Part shown: positions 15,647 to 22,662 of the stretch, in pieces
Numbering within the stretch: position 1 is the first letter of the stretch
How the letters are laid out: the number at the start of each line of letters is the position of its first letter
Source of the DNA: Lachnospiraceae bacterium
GTDB taxonomy: Bacteria > Bacillota > Clostridia > Lachnospirales > Lachnospiraceae
Direction: 5' to 3'
NCBI GenBank assembly: GCA_021202715.1
Contig: JAJQCL010000106.1
Coordinates: 1 to 24,131 of the forward strand
Length of the DNA stretch: 24,131 nt
Translations under genes and position numbers: made by a program
Notes under the pieces: model-generated
Told to the model about the DNA's origin: nothing
Databases searched by the model: none
The model's input: the letters and a program-made list of their open reading frames with translations, nothing else

Positions 15647-15810
15647 GTATGACATGTGTCCCTTGCAGCATCAAAAGCAAAACGTTTTGAAAATGATTCG
15701 TATAAGATAGAATTACCAGACAAATCGTATCATGATTCTCATACTCCGTCAAGTTCGATTCGGGAACGGGCGTGCCAAAGCACAAAATCATTACGCCCAC
15801 AAGGCGATGG

Positions 15811-15939
15811 ATGCGGGGGAAATTTCGATATTCTTTTGAAATGACTGTTCAAATGCTTTGTAAATTATGCGTAAATTCTAATAATTGTCGCTCAAATCCA
15901 TTGATCTTTTATCTTCTCTATGCTATCAATGAGGTGTAA
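15811..15939 (+). CDS. Possible 42-residue peptide upstream of the radical SAM gene
   Basis: This short open frame begins MRGKFRYSFEMTV and contains a cysteine cluster, CKLCVNSNNC, before a hydrophobic tail ending in AINEV. It ends 91 bases before the radical SAM gene, where a precursor peptide would be expected. Support is weak: the ribosome site is only AAGG six bases upstream, the region is AT-rich, and the likely promoter of the radical SAM operon overlaps its end. It may be chance. It is recorded because no better precursor candidate was found. Confidence 0.18.
   Translation: MRGKFRYSFEMTVQMLCKLCVNSNNCRSNPLIFYLLYAINEV
15901..15929 (+). promoter_or_regulatory. Probable promoter of the radical SAM operon
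   Basis: TTGATC (15901-15906), a 17-base spacer ending in TGC and the -10 element TATCAA (15924-15929) form an extended -10 type promoter. Transcription would start near 15937, giving a leader of about 94 bases that contains the 15963-16008 hairpin. Confidence 0.5.
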
Positions 15940-15962
15940 ACAGGAAATAAATTAAGAAAGAT

Positions 15963-16008
15963 TCCCTCCGGACTCCGGGCGTCGGATCCCGGAGAGCAGT
16001 CGGAGGGA
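15963..16008 (+). promoter_or_regulatory. Leader hairpin before the radical SAM gene
   Basis: An outer stem of eight pairs (15963-15970 with 16001-16008) and an inner stem of seven pairs (15973-15979 with 15988-15994) are separated by an asymmetric internal loop. It ends nine bases before the AAGGAG ribosome site. No T-run follows, so it may be a translational or RNA-stability element rather than a terminator. Confidence 0.5.
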
Positions 16009-16030
16009 GGCAGATGAAGGAGCGTGGAGA

Positions 16031-17185
16031 ATGGATGAGAAAATTCGCATCGAGCATATGAAGGGCATGACGTTTCTGTGCAATTATGAGAGCGGCGCTG
16101 TGGCGTACCTGGAGCCTGAGAATGAGGATGTGGTGCGTCAGGCACTGGAGACCGGAGACTGGGAGAGTCTGCCGCAGGAGATGAAGAACTGTCTGGATGC
16201 CTGTGATTTTCTGGGAAGCGGGGGAGCCCCGGCACGTCAGTCCTATGTGCATGTCACGGATCGCTGTAATATGAATTGTGTCGGCTGCTATTCGCGGACA
16301 TCCGAGAGAAACCGGCGACCGGATCTTACGTTGCTGCAGCTGGAGGCCATCTTCGGAGAACTGGATCAGCACGGCGTGCGCCGGGTGATCCTCTCGGGTG
16401 GAGAGCCGCTGCTTCGGGATGATCTGGCAGAGCTGATTGCGATGGCGAGACAGCATGGTTTCGGTGTCGAGGTGGTGAGCAACGGCAGTATCGCGATCCC
16501 GGATGAGGTTCTGCGGGGGCTGGATGTGCTGCATCTGTCCATGGATTTTCTGGACCGGGATACGAATGCTGTGAACCGTAATATCTTCCGTGAGCGGATT
16601 CTGCGGAATGTGGCGCGGGCGCAGGCCCTTTCGGTCCCGGTGTGCGGGATCATTACAGTGACCAGCCGGAACGAGGAGCAGATCAGGGATTATTTCGCCA
16701 TGAGCGCAGCGTATCAGATTCCCATCACTTTCAGTCTGTTCTATTCGGATGAAGCGGGATGCCGACCGCTGCTGCTGAACGAGAGACAGCAGAGAGATCT
16801 GGCTCTCACCTGCGCAGAGAGTCTGGGAGGGTTTGTTGAAGGGATTTCCGCCTATGATGAGATCTTCTGCCGGGATTCCTGTGCCGCCTGCCGGGAATCC
16901 ATCAGTGTGGATGCCGCCGGAAATCTCTGCCCCTGCCATATGCTGCAGCGATATAACCTCGGCAGTCTGCTGACGTCGCCGGAGACAGCATGGGAACGTC
17001 TAAAGGCCTTTGCCGGGACGATGGAGACACCGCGGGAGTGCAGAAACTGCGAGTACCGGATGCTCTGCGGCGCAGGCTGCAAGGCCCGTTCGCTCGCGGC
17101 CGGAACGGTCGATCCGTACTGTGCCATGTATCGGGCGTATTATGAGAAGCAGGCGGAATACATCCGTCAGCAGGTGGGAGCATGA
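16031..17185 (+). CDS. Radical SAM/SPASM domain protein, probable peptide maturase
   Basis: This 384-residue protein has an N-terminal region of about 68 residues without a recognised motif, then the radical SAM core with C79, C83 and C86 in CNMNCVGC binding the SAM-cleaving 4Fe-4S cluster, and GGEPLL. The C-terminus is a textbook SPASM domain: CRESISVDAAGNLCPC, then CRNCEYRMLCGAGC (CX2CX5CX3C) and DPYC, which would hold two auxiliary clusters. SPASM proteins often modify ribosomal peptides, for example forming thioether links; some mature enzymes instead. AAGGAG lies eight bases before the ATG. Its stop shares ATGA with the protease-like gene. The operon with a CPBP protein and an ABC exporter favours peptide maturation (inference). 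Confidence 0.92.
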   Translation: MDEKIRIEHMKGMTFLCNYESGAVAYLEPENEDVVRQALETGDWESLPQEMKNCLDACDFLGSGGAPARQSYVHVTDRCNMNCVGCYSRTSERNRRPDLTLLQLEAIFGELDQHGVRRVILSGGEPLLRDDLAELIAMARQHGFGVEVVSNGSIAIPDEVLRGLDVLHLSMDFLDRDTNAVNRNIFRERILRNVARAQALSVPVCGIITVTSRNEEQIRDYFAMSAAYQIPITFSLFYSDEAGCRPLLLNERQQRDLALTCAESLGGFVEGISAYDEIFCRDSCAACRESISVDAAGNLCPCHMLQRYNLGSLLTSPETAWERLKAFAGTMETPRECRNCEYRMLCGAGCKARSLAAGTVDPYCAMYRAYYEKQAEYIRQQVGA

Positions 17186-17808
17186 GAAGGACTGAGAGAA
17201 TCTTTCCTGCCGGGAAATGGCAGACTTTCCGGATTACAAAGGACGAGACAAGATATCTCCTGTATGGACTGTCGGTCACCATTGCGGCGGCGATTCTGCT
17301 GAATGTCCTGACTGTGGCCTCCGCGATGGCTCTGTATGAGACGGAATCGTGGATCATGCAGGCCGGTACAGATATCTCCATGCTGCTGGCACTGGCGCTT
17401 TTTCCGTATCTTATTTACCGCTTCGTGTTTGATTTTGTTCCTGCAAATCTTCCCAGGGGGAGAGAGTGGGCCGCAGATATTCTTCTCTTCCTTTTCGCGG
17501 CCGTCCTCCTGATCTGGAAATATCCGACAAATATTGTCCTGCATTATCTTGCGGTAGCGGTGGCAGAGGAGTATCACTTCCGGGGGCTGCAGCTGCCCTA
17601 TTATGAGAAGAACGGCAGTCTGGGGAGAGCAGTTGTTTTTTCCTCTCTCATTTTTGCCGTTATTCTGCACATCAACGACAATATCCTGGCGAATCTTCTG
17701 GTTCGTTTTCCGCTGGGTCTCTGCTTTGCGGGGCTGCGGGTCCGGTTCGGACTGGGAAAGAGCATTCTGGCTCACTGGGCATACGATGTTGTTATTACAT
17801 TTTTATAG
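17182..17808 (+). CDS. CPBP-type intramembrane metalloprotease (Abi family)
   Basis: This 208-residue membrane protein has about six hydrophobic segments. The first CPBP motif, EExxxR, is present as E129-E130-YHF-R134. A second-motif histidine, H163, lies in IFAVILHIND, but F to H is spaced by four residues rather than three. The last motif, HxxxD, is H198-WAY-D202. CPBP proteins cleave membrane-associated substrates; several sit in bacteriocin loci for leader removal or self-protection. The start shares ATGA with the radical SAM gene, so they are translated together. Family membership is likely and proteolytic activity plausible. Confidence 0.83.
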   Translation: MRRTERIFPAGKWQTFRITKDETRYLLYGLSVTIAAAILLNVLTVASAMALYETESWIMQAGTDISMLLALALFPYLIYRFVFDFVPANLPRGREWAADILLFLFAAVLLIWKYPTNIVLHYLAVAVAEEYHFRGLQLPYYEKNGSLGRAVVFSSLIFAVILHINDNILANLLVRFPLGLCFAGLRVRFGLGKSILAHWAYDVVITFL

Positions 17809-17826
17809 AAATGATGAGGAAACGAT

Positions 17827-18246
17827 ATGTCTGTAATACATGCTGTTATTTTTTCACTTGTATTCAATGCGGCCGCCTATGGTCTGCTGCTGATTCGGCT
17901 CGCGCATGCTTCTGCACTGGAATTCCTGGCCCTGGCTCTTTTGCTCCCCATGCTATTTAACAGTTTTCTGTATGTAAGAGGCTGCCGGGGAAATCGTGAG
18001 TGGGTGTGTATCGTACTGCTTTCTCTTTTTATGACCGTGGGCTACTTCGCTTTCGGCCTGGCGGCGGGAGCCATGGGAAGTGCGGAGGCTTTCGCAGTGA
18101 ACAATACCTTTCAAAGTGACACTGTTTCGATTGATGTCGGAGAGAATATCAGCTCACTCTCCAATGTCATCGTGGTGTTTCTTGCGCAGTTCTGTACGAT
18201 GACGGTTCTGCGTTTTATTCTGAAGAAAAGGGGGAAGAGGCTATGA
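17827..18246 (+). CDS. Small integral membrane protein of unknown function
   Basis: This 139-residue protein has four hydrophobic segments (roughly 4-24, 30-50, 60-85 and 110-130) and a basic C-terminus (LKKRGKRL). No known motif was recognised. Between the third and fourth segments is a polar loop rich in Ser, Asn and Asp, probably on the outer face. It lies 18 bases after the CPBP gene, behind GAGGAAACG, and shares ATGA with the ABC ATPase gene. The position suggests an accessory exporter subunit or immunity protein, but that is only context. Confidence 0.78.
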   Translation: MSVIHAVIFSLVFNAAAYGLLLIRLAHASALEFLALALLLPMLFNSFLYVRGCRGNREWVCIVLLSLFMTVGYFAFGLAAGAMGSAEAFAVNNTFQSDTVSIDVGENISSLSNVIVVFLAQFCTMTVLRFILKKRGKRL

Positions 18247-19106
18247 TTCGCGTGGAGCATGTGTCGAAGCAGTATGAGAAGGCGGAGCGAAAAGCTCTGA
18301 ATGATATTTCTTTTGAACTGGGGGACGGGGAAATGCTCGGCCTCATCGGCCAGAACGGAGCCGGGAAATCCACACTGCTGAAGATTCTCTGCAAATTCAT
18401 CCGGGCGGATGAAGGGGATGTCTTCGTGGACGGAGAGAGCATTCTTCACCGGGATAATTCTCTGAGCCGGGTGGGAATTCTGCTGGAGCCGGTATATTTT
18501 CCCTATCTGTCTGCCTGGGAGAACCTGGCGTTTTACCTGAATGTGCATGGCAGGCCAAGTGAATTGTCGGAGATCGATCCCATGCTGGAGCTGGTAGGCC
18601 TGCAAAAGAACCGGGATCAGAAGCCGACGGAGTTTTCATTTGGTATGAAGCAGAGACTGGGTCTGGCTCAGGCGCTGCTGGGGAAGCCCCGGGTGCTGGT
18701 CCTGGACGAACCCTTCGTGGGTCTGGATCCCACTGGTGTGAAGGAACTGATTGGGATCCTGAAGAAGAAGGTCGCAGAGGAAGGAATGCAGGCGATCATT
18801 TCCAGTCATCAGCTTTATGAGCTGAATGAAGTCTGTGAGAGAATGCTGGTTCTCTACAACGGAGAACTGGTGTTTGACGGAATTCCCGCGTTTGTGCCGG
18901 AGATTACGCTGGATCTGGATCATCCCTATGAGGGAGAACTGGGGGAGCGTTACCCGGTGACTGTAGAGAATGGTGGGATGCGTATCATCGTCGCCGAGTC
19001 GGATCCGGATCAGATGCTGAAGGAGGTTCTGGCTCATTACAGGATCAAAAATGTAGCGTCCAGAGGCTCGGCATTGGAACGTTTTTTTGAGGAGGAACGG
19101 TCATGA
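18243..19106 (+). CDS. ABC transporter ATP-binding protein (drug/bacteriocin export type)
   Basis: This 287-residue ATPase has Walker A GQNGAGKST (36-44), a signature motif FSFGMKQRLGLAQALL, in which the usual LSGGQ is altered as in BcrA/lantibiotic-immunity ATPases, Walker B VLVLDEPFVGLD and the switch His in SSHQLYEL. A C-terminal extension of about 75 residues follows, as in ABC-2 partners. It would energise the permease encoded next, with which it shares ATGA. Together they should export or remove a hydrophobic or peptide substrate, perhaps the product of the radical SAM system (inference). Confidence 0.94.
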   Translation: MIRVEHVSKQYEKAERKALNDISFELGDGEMLGLIGQNGAGKSTLLKILCKFIRADEGDVFVDGESILHRDNSLSRVGILLEPVYFPYLSAWENLAFYLNVHGRPSELSEIDPMLELVGLQKNRDQKPTEFSFGMKQRLGLAQALLGKPRVLVLDEPFVGLDPTGVKELIGILKKKVAEEGMQAIISSHQLYELNEVCERMLVLYNGELVFDGIPAFVPEITLDLDHPYEGELGERYPVTVENGGMRIIVAESDPDQMLKEVLAHYRIKNVASRGSALERFFEEERS

Positions 19107-19861
19107 GAGGCATCTATCGATATGAACTGAAGAAAACGCTGCACAGAAAGGATGCCGTCGCACTGATACTCCTCGGCCTGTGGCCCGTCCTGGTGACGGT
19201 TTGCTGCCATTTTGGAAGCGGTTTGTTTAATTTTTCCGGCGATCCCATGGGAGCCTTCGAGTTTGTCAACATGCTGCTCGCTTTCCAGGATATGCTCTTC
19301 CTGCCGGTTTTGATCGGAGTCTATATCGCGGCCACGTCATTCTATCAGGAGATCCATACCAGAAGCATTTATATGTATAAGGATCTGCCGCGCGAGCAGG
19401 TGCTTCGAGCCAAATATCTGTCGATTTATACCGTATATGCTATTTTCCTGGTCACCTACATTGTTTTGTCCTTCGTGTTCTACTATCTGTTGTTTCAATA
19501 CCAGGATATGGCGACGGGAACGCTGGTAGCCTACCCGGACAATGTGCCGAACTTCCTGTACAATACCTTTGAGATCACCATCAGTGTGCTTTTCTATATT
19601 CATGTGGGAATCACTCTGTCTCTGCGGACCTCGACGGGTATGGCTCTGGTCGGGACTTCTCTGTTCTATATGTTCGCGCTGGCTGCGCCCAATCTGTCCT
19701 GGTTTAAATATATTTTTCCTGTGGGATATAAGAATGTCATCGAGGTCACATCGCATCCGTACATATTCTGTCTTGTGATGTCGATTCTGGTATGGACGGT
19801 TTACAATGTGGTTCTGTACCGGATCAACCTGAAAAAATTCCGTCAGATGGAGTTTCATTGA
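19103..19861 (+). CDS. ABC-2 type transporter permease
   Basis: This 252-residue protein has six hydrophobic segments and starts with a short cytoplasmic stretch (MRGIYRYELKKTLHRKDAVALILLG), the usual ABC-2 opening. A segment IAATSFYQEIHTRSIYMYKDLPREQVLRAKYLSIY is typical of the family's first cytoplasmic loop. It is the last gene of the five-gene radical SAM operon and overlaps the ATPase by ATGA. It probably dimerises to form the membrane channel of the exporter. Confidence 0.88.
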   Translation: MRGIYRYELKKTLHRKDAVALILLGLWPVLVTVCCHFGSGLFNFSGDPMGAFEFVNMLLAFQDMLFLPVLIGVYIAATSFYQEIHTRSIYMYKDLPREQVLRAKYLSIYTVYAIFLVTYIVLSFVFYYLLFQYQDMATGTLVAYPDNVPNFLYNTFEITISVLFYIHVGITLSLRTSTGMALVGTSLFYMFALAAPNLSWFKYIFPVGYKNVIEVTSHPYIFCLVMSILVWTVYNVVLYRINLKKFRQMEFH

Positions 19862-19862
19862 A

Positions 19863-20000
19863 ATGAAAATGTTAAAAAAATATATGCGGGCTTGCTCCGG
19901 TCTTTTTTATAGGAAAATCTTCCGTACTTTTATTAAAAAATCCTCCAGCGGATGCGCAATGCGCATTCGTATTTACTTCTGGGAAATTCCCTTACTCTGA
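19863..20000 (+). CDS. Possible 45-residue basic peptide after the ABC permease
   Basis: The frame begins two bases after the permease stop, with GGAG ten bases upstream. The product would start MKMLKKYMRACSG, contain two Cys (11 and 31) and 11 Lys/Arg, and end in WEIPLL. Its position at the end of a peptide-modification operon is interesting. However, the frame runs through the hairpin at 19949-19969 and has no recognisable motif. It could be a small membrane-active peptide or noncoding trailer. Confidence 0.22.
   Translation: MKMLKKYMRACSGLFYRKIFRTFIKKSSSGCAMRIRIYFWEIPLL
19949..19969 (+). terminator. Palindromic hairpin downstream of the ABC permease
   Basis: CGGATGCGC (19949-19957) pairs with GCGCATTCG (19961-19969), with one GU wobble, around the loop AAT. 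The core ATGCGCAATGCGCAT is a perfect dyad about one central base. Only a broken T-rich stretch follows, so terminator function is tentative. Confidence 0.42.
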
Positions 20001-20106
20001 GGACAGTATGGCAGACAGAGGGTACCTTTATGGGCGCTGCAGGAGAAGAGCTCATTTCCCACGGTCACAGAAATAACATACATCCATCACAAAAATCCCA
20101 CGTCCC

Positions 20107-20135
20107 TTGATTATCTTTATAAAGGCATATAAGAT
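20107..20135 (+). promoter_or_regulatory. Promoter of the MacA/MacB-like operon
   Basis: TTGATT (20107-20112) and TAAGAT (20130-20135) are 17 bases apart. Transcription would start near 20142, about 88 bases before the start codon at 20230. This also argues against an earlier in-frame TTG start at 20107. Confidence 0.55.
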
Positions 20136-20229
20136 TGCGACGCCTGCGGCGCGGAAGAGAAGACTGTCCGGAAGCACAGAATTTTGCCGTGAAAAAGCAG
20201 GAAAGAAGCAGAAGCAAGGAGATCGGATT

Positions 20230-21960
20230 ATGAAGAAAAAGAATGATTTGCCCCGGACGGACGAAGAGCTCCTCGAGATGCACCGGCGGGAGCGGACGCG
20301 CCACAGGAGAAGAGGGATCATTACTCTGGTTGTGGTGGTGGCCGTGGTTCTTGTGGCGGTTGCGGTGGGCGTTACGCAGGCGAGGAAGCGTATTTCCGCG
20401 CAGGTCAGCTCTTCCGAGGACAGTGATGTGAAGTCGGCGGAGGTGACAGTGGGCAGCATCAGTACCACGGTCTCCGGCTCGGGGACGCTGGCGGACGAGG
20501 ATGTGGAGAGCGTGGAGATCCCGGATTCTCTGGAGATCGCGGACTTCTATGTGGAAGAGGGAGATACGGTCAGCGAGGGCGATCTGATCGCCACGGTGAC
20601 GAACGCGTCGATTCTCACAGCGATGTCGGACGCGCAGGCTTCTCTGGATGAGCTGGATGAGGAGCTCGAGGATGCGGCGGACGACGAGGTGGAGGAAGAG
20701 ATTACCACCAGCGTGTCTGGTCGGGTGAAGGTCATCTATGCGGAGGAGGACGACGATGTGGCGACCGTCATGTATGAGCACGGTGCGCTGCTGCTGCTTT
20801 CTCTGGACGGATATATGGCTGTGGACATCACGTCTGAGGCGCTGACCGCGGGCGATGAGGTGACGGTCACTGACAGTGACGGCGACGAATATGACGGGAC
20901 AGTGGAAGAGGTCGTGGACGGCACGGCGACCGTACTTCTGACCGATAAGGGACCTGCATACGGCGATGAGGTGACGGTAACGGACAGCGATGGCAATGAG
21001 GCAGGCACCGGCACTCTCTACATACACAGTTCTCTGGCGATCACCGGTTATGCGGGAACTGTGGAGGACCTAGAGGTTTCCGAAAATGAAGCCGTGGATG
21101 CGGGCGACACGCTCCTGACGCTGACAGATACAGAGACCTCGGCCAATTACGACGCGCTTCTGAAGGAGCGCGAGGACGTGGAGGATCTCCTGGAAGACCT
21201 GATCGCGATCTACAAAGAGGGCGGTATCTGCGCGACCGTGGCGGGCGAGATTTCTTCGCTCAGTGAAAGTTCCGGCAGCAGTTCATCCTCCTCGGAAATG
21301 ACGGCAACCATGACAGACAGCAGCACGAGCAGCGACAGCAGCAGTTCCGGTTATACAACGGTGGCGACCATTTCCACAAATGAAAATATGATCATTACCA
21401 TCAGCGTCGATGAGACCGATATCCTCTCACTGTCCGAGGGTCAGGAGGCGACGGTGACGATTGACTCGATCGGCGAGGAGTCCTATACAGGAACGGTGAC
21501 GGAGATCAGCACGACCGCCGAGAGCAGCTCCGGGGTGACGTCTTATTCGGCGGACATCACGATCAGTAAGACCGACGACATGCTCTCCGGGATGTCCGCG
21601 TCGGTGGTGATTACCATCGAGGGCGTGGACAACGCACTGCTGATCCCGGTGGACGCCCTGCATCAGACCAGCTCCACCGCGTATGTTTACACGGAATATG
21701 ATGAGAGCACCGGCGAATTCAGCGGCATGGTGGAGGTGACCGTAGGCCTCACCAACAGCTCTTATGCGGAGATCACCGATGGCTTAAGCGAGGGAGACAC
21801 CGTATATTACACGGAGTCTTCGGATGACAGCAGCAGTTTTGATATGAGCAGCTTCGGCAATATGGGCAATATGGGCGACATGAGTGATTTCAGTGATTTC
21901 AGCGGCGGTTCGGACAGTAATTCCGGCGGCGGCCGGGGCAATATGCCCGGCGGCAACTGA
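20230..21960 (+). CDS. HlyD/MacA-like efflux periplasmic adaptor subunit
   Basis: This 576-residue protein has a charged, basic N-terminus, one membrane helix (IITLVVVVAVVLVAVAVGV, about 31-50) and an outer-face part with the split lipoyl/barrel pattern of HlyD-family adaptors: SISTTVSGSGTLADEDVESV and FYVEEGDTVSEGDLIATV, later ISVDETDILSLSEGQEATVTIDS in part, and LLIPVDAL. The coiled-coil hairpin is short. It is very acidic, has a 13-residue repeat (GDEVTVTDSDG at 208 and 245), a Ser-rich linker near 350-375 and a Gly/Met/Asp-rich tail. The ATG at 20230 follows AAGGAG by eight bases. An ATPase and a MacB-like permease follow, making a three-part ABC efflux system for a single-membrane cell. 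Confidence 0.87.
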   Translation: MKKKNDLPRTDEELLEMHRRERTRHRRRGIITLVVVVAVVLVAVAVGVTQARKRISAQVSSSEDSDVKSAEVTVGSISTTVSGSGTLADEDVESVEIPDSLEIADFYVEEGDTVSEGDLIATVTNASILTAMSDAQASLDELDEELEDAADDEVEEEITTSVSGRVKVIYAEEDDDVATVMYEHGALLLLSLDGYMAVDITSEALTAGDEVTVTDSDGDEYDGTVEEVVDGTATVLLTDKGPAYGDEVTVTDSDGNEAGTGTLYIHSSLAITGYAGTVEDLEVSENEAVDAGDTLLTLTDTETSANYDALLKEREDVEDLLEDLIAIYKEGGICATVAGEISSLSESSGSSSSSSEMTATMTDSSTSSDSSSSGYTTVATISTNENMIITISVDETDILSLSEGQEATVTIDSIGEESYTGTVTEISTTAESSSGVTSYSADITISKTDDMLSGMSASVVITIEGVDNALLIPVDALHQTSSTAYVYTEYDESTGEFSGMVEVTVGLTNSSYAEITDGLSEGDTVYYTESSDDSSSFDMSSFGNMGNMGDMSDFSDFSGGSDSNSGGGRGNMPGGN

Positions 21961-21990
21961 TGAGTGCACGGGAAAGGCTGGGCAGAAGCT

Positions 21991-22662
21991 ATGATTGATC
22001 TGAACGATATCTCGAAAATGTACCTCGTAGGGGAGGAGGAAGTGCGGGCGCTGGATCATGCCAGCATGCACATTTACCCCGGAGAATTTGTCTCCATCAT
22101 CGGCCCCTCCGGCAGCGGGAAGTCGACGTTAATGAACATCATCGGCTGTTTGGACACCGCGGATGCGGGAACCTATTTACTCGACAAAATTCCGATTGAG
22201 GATTACACAGAAAATGAACTGGCGCGGATCCGCAACCGCAAGATCGGATTTGTCTTCCAGAGCTTCAATCTGATCCCGAAGCTGACGGCGGAGGAGAATG
22301 TGGAGCTGCCCCTGATCTATCAGGGGATGAAGCGGAGCGAGCGGGCCGGGCGCGTGCAGGAGGCTCTGGCGCGGGTGGGCCTCCAGAAGCGGGCGAAGCA
22401 TCTGCCCACCGAGCTTTCCGGCGGCCAGCAGCAGCGGGTGGCCATCGCGCGGGCGATCGCCACGAGGCCATCGCTGATCCTGGCGGATGAACCGACCGGG
22501 AACCTGGACTCCAAAACCAGCCAGGAGATCATGGCGATCTTCCACGAGCTGCATGAGCAGGGGAATACGATTGTGCTGATCACGCACGATGACAATGTGG
22601 CTCGTCAGGCGTCCCGGCGGATCCATATCCTGGACGGCAAGGTAACGGAGGTGGAGGAATGA
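21991..22662 (+). CDS. MacB/LolD-type ABC transporter ATP-binding protein
   Basis: This 224-residue ATPase has Walker A GPSGSGKST, the Q-loop in FVFQSFNLIPKLTAEENV, signature LSGGQQQRVAIARAIA, Walker B LILADEPTGNLD and switch His in LITHD. The LTAEENVELPLIYQG segment and NLDSKTSQEI are typical of the MacB/LolD/FtsE-like group. The ATG at 21991 is chosen since the family starts about there; a GTG at 21964 would add nine residues and has no clear ribosome site. It shares ATGA with the permease gene and lies 30 bases after the adaptor gene. Confidence 0.94.
   Translation: MIDLNDISKMYLVGEEEVRALDHASMHIYPGEFVSIIGPSGSGKSTLMNIIGCLDTADAGTYLLDKIPIEDYTENELARIRNRKIGFVFQSFNLIPKLTAEENVELPLIYQGMKRSERAGRVQEALARVGLQKRAKHLPTELSGGQQQRVAIARAIATRPSLILADEPTGNLDSKTSQEIMAIFHELHEQGNTIVLITHDDNVARQASRRIHILDGKVTEVEE

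Larger units (their letters stand above)
15587..16030. other. 444-bp intergenic region between lysR and the radical SAM operon
   Basis: This AT-rich stretch separates divergent transcription units. It holds a near-palindrome ATCGAACATTCGAT (15633-15646), a perfect palindrome CAAAACGTTTTG (15678-15689) of the kind LacI-family proteins bind, a TGAAAATGATTCGTA element (from 15688) with partial likeness to a Fur box, a weak 42-codon open frame (15811-15939), a likely promoter (15901-15929) and a leader hairpin (15963-16008). None of the operator assignments can be proven from sequence alone. Confidence 0.5.
19862..20229. other. 368-bp intergenic region between the ABC operon and the MacA-like gene
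   Basis: This stretch contains a weak 45-codon frame starting two bases after the permease stop, a palindromic hairpin (19949-19969) that may end the upstream operon, and a promoter for the efflux genes (20107-20135). A further 22-codon frame (20008-20076) behind GAGG is probably chance. Nothing else was recognised. Confidence 0.6.

Noticed and set aside
15601..15690. A 29-codon frame with four Cys (MSCRTQNHEYESN...) considered as a peptide precursor
   Set aside because: It has no ribosome site; its start overlaps the reverse of the lysR ribosome-binding region, and it lies 340 bases from the maturase.
15732..15839. A 35-codon frame (MILILRQVRFGNG...) in the same intergenic region
   Set aside because: No ribosome site, no Cys cluster and no motif; it looks like chance.
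20008..20076. A 22-codon frame behind GAGG before the MacA-like promoter
   Set aside because: It is too short, has no motif and lies after a possible terminator without its own clear promoter.
20107..20229. A 41-codon N-terminal extension of the MacA-like protein from a TTG
   Set aside because: The TTG is the -35 box of the likely promoter, and the ATG at 20230 has a good AAGGAG ribosome site.
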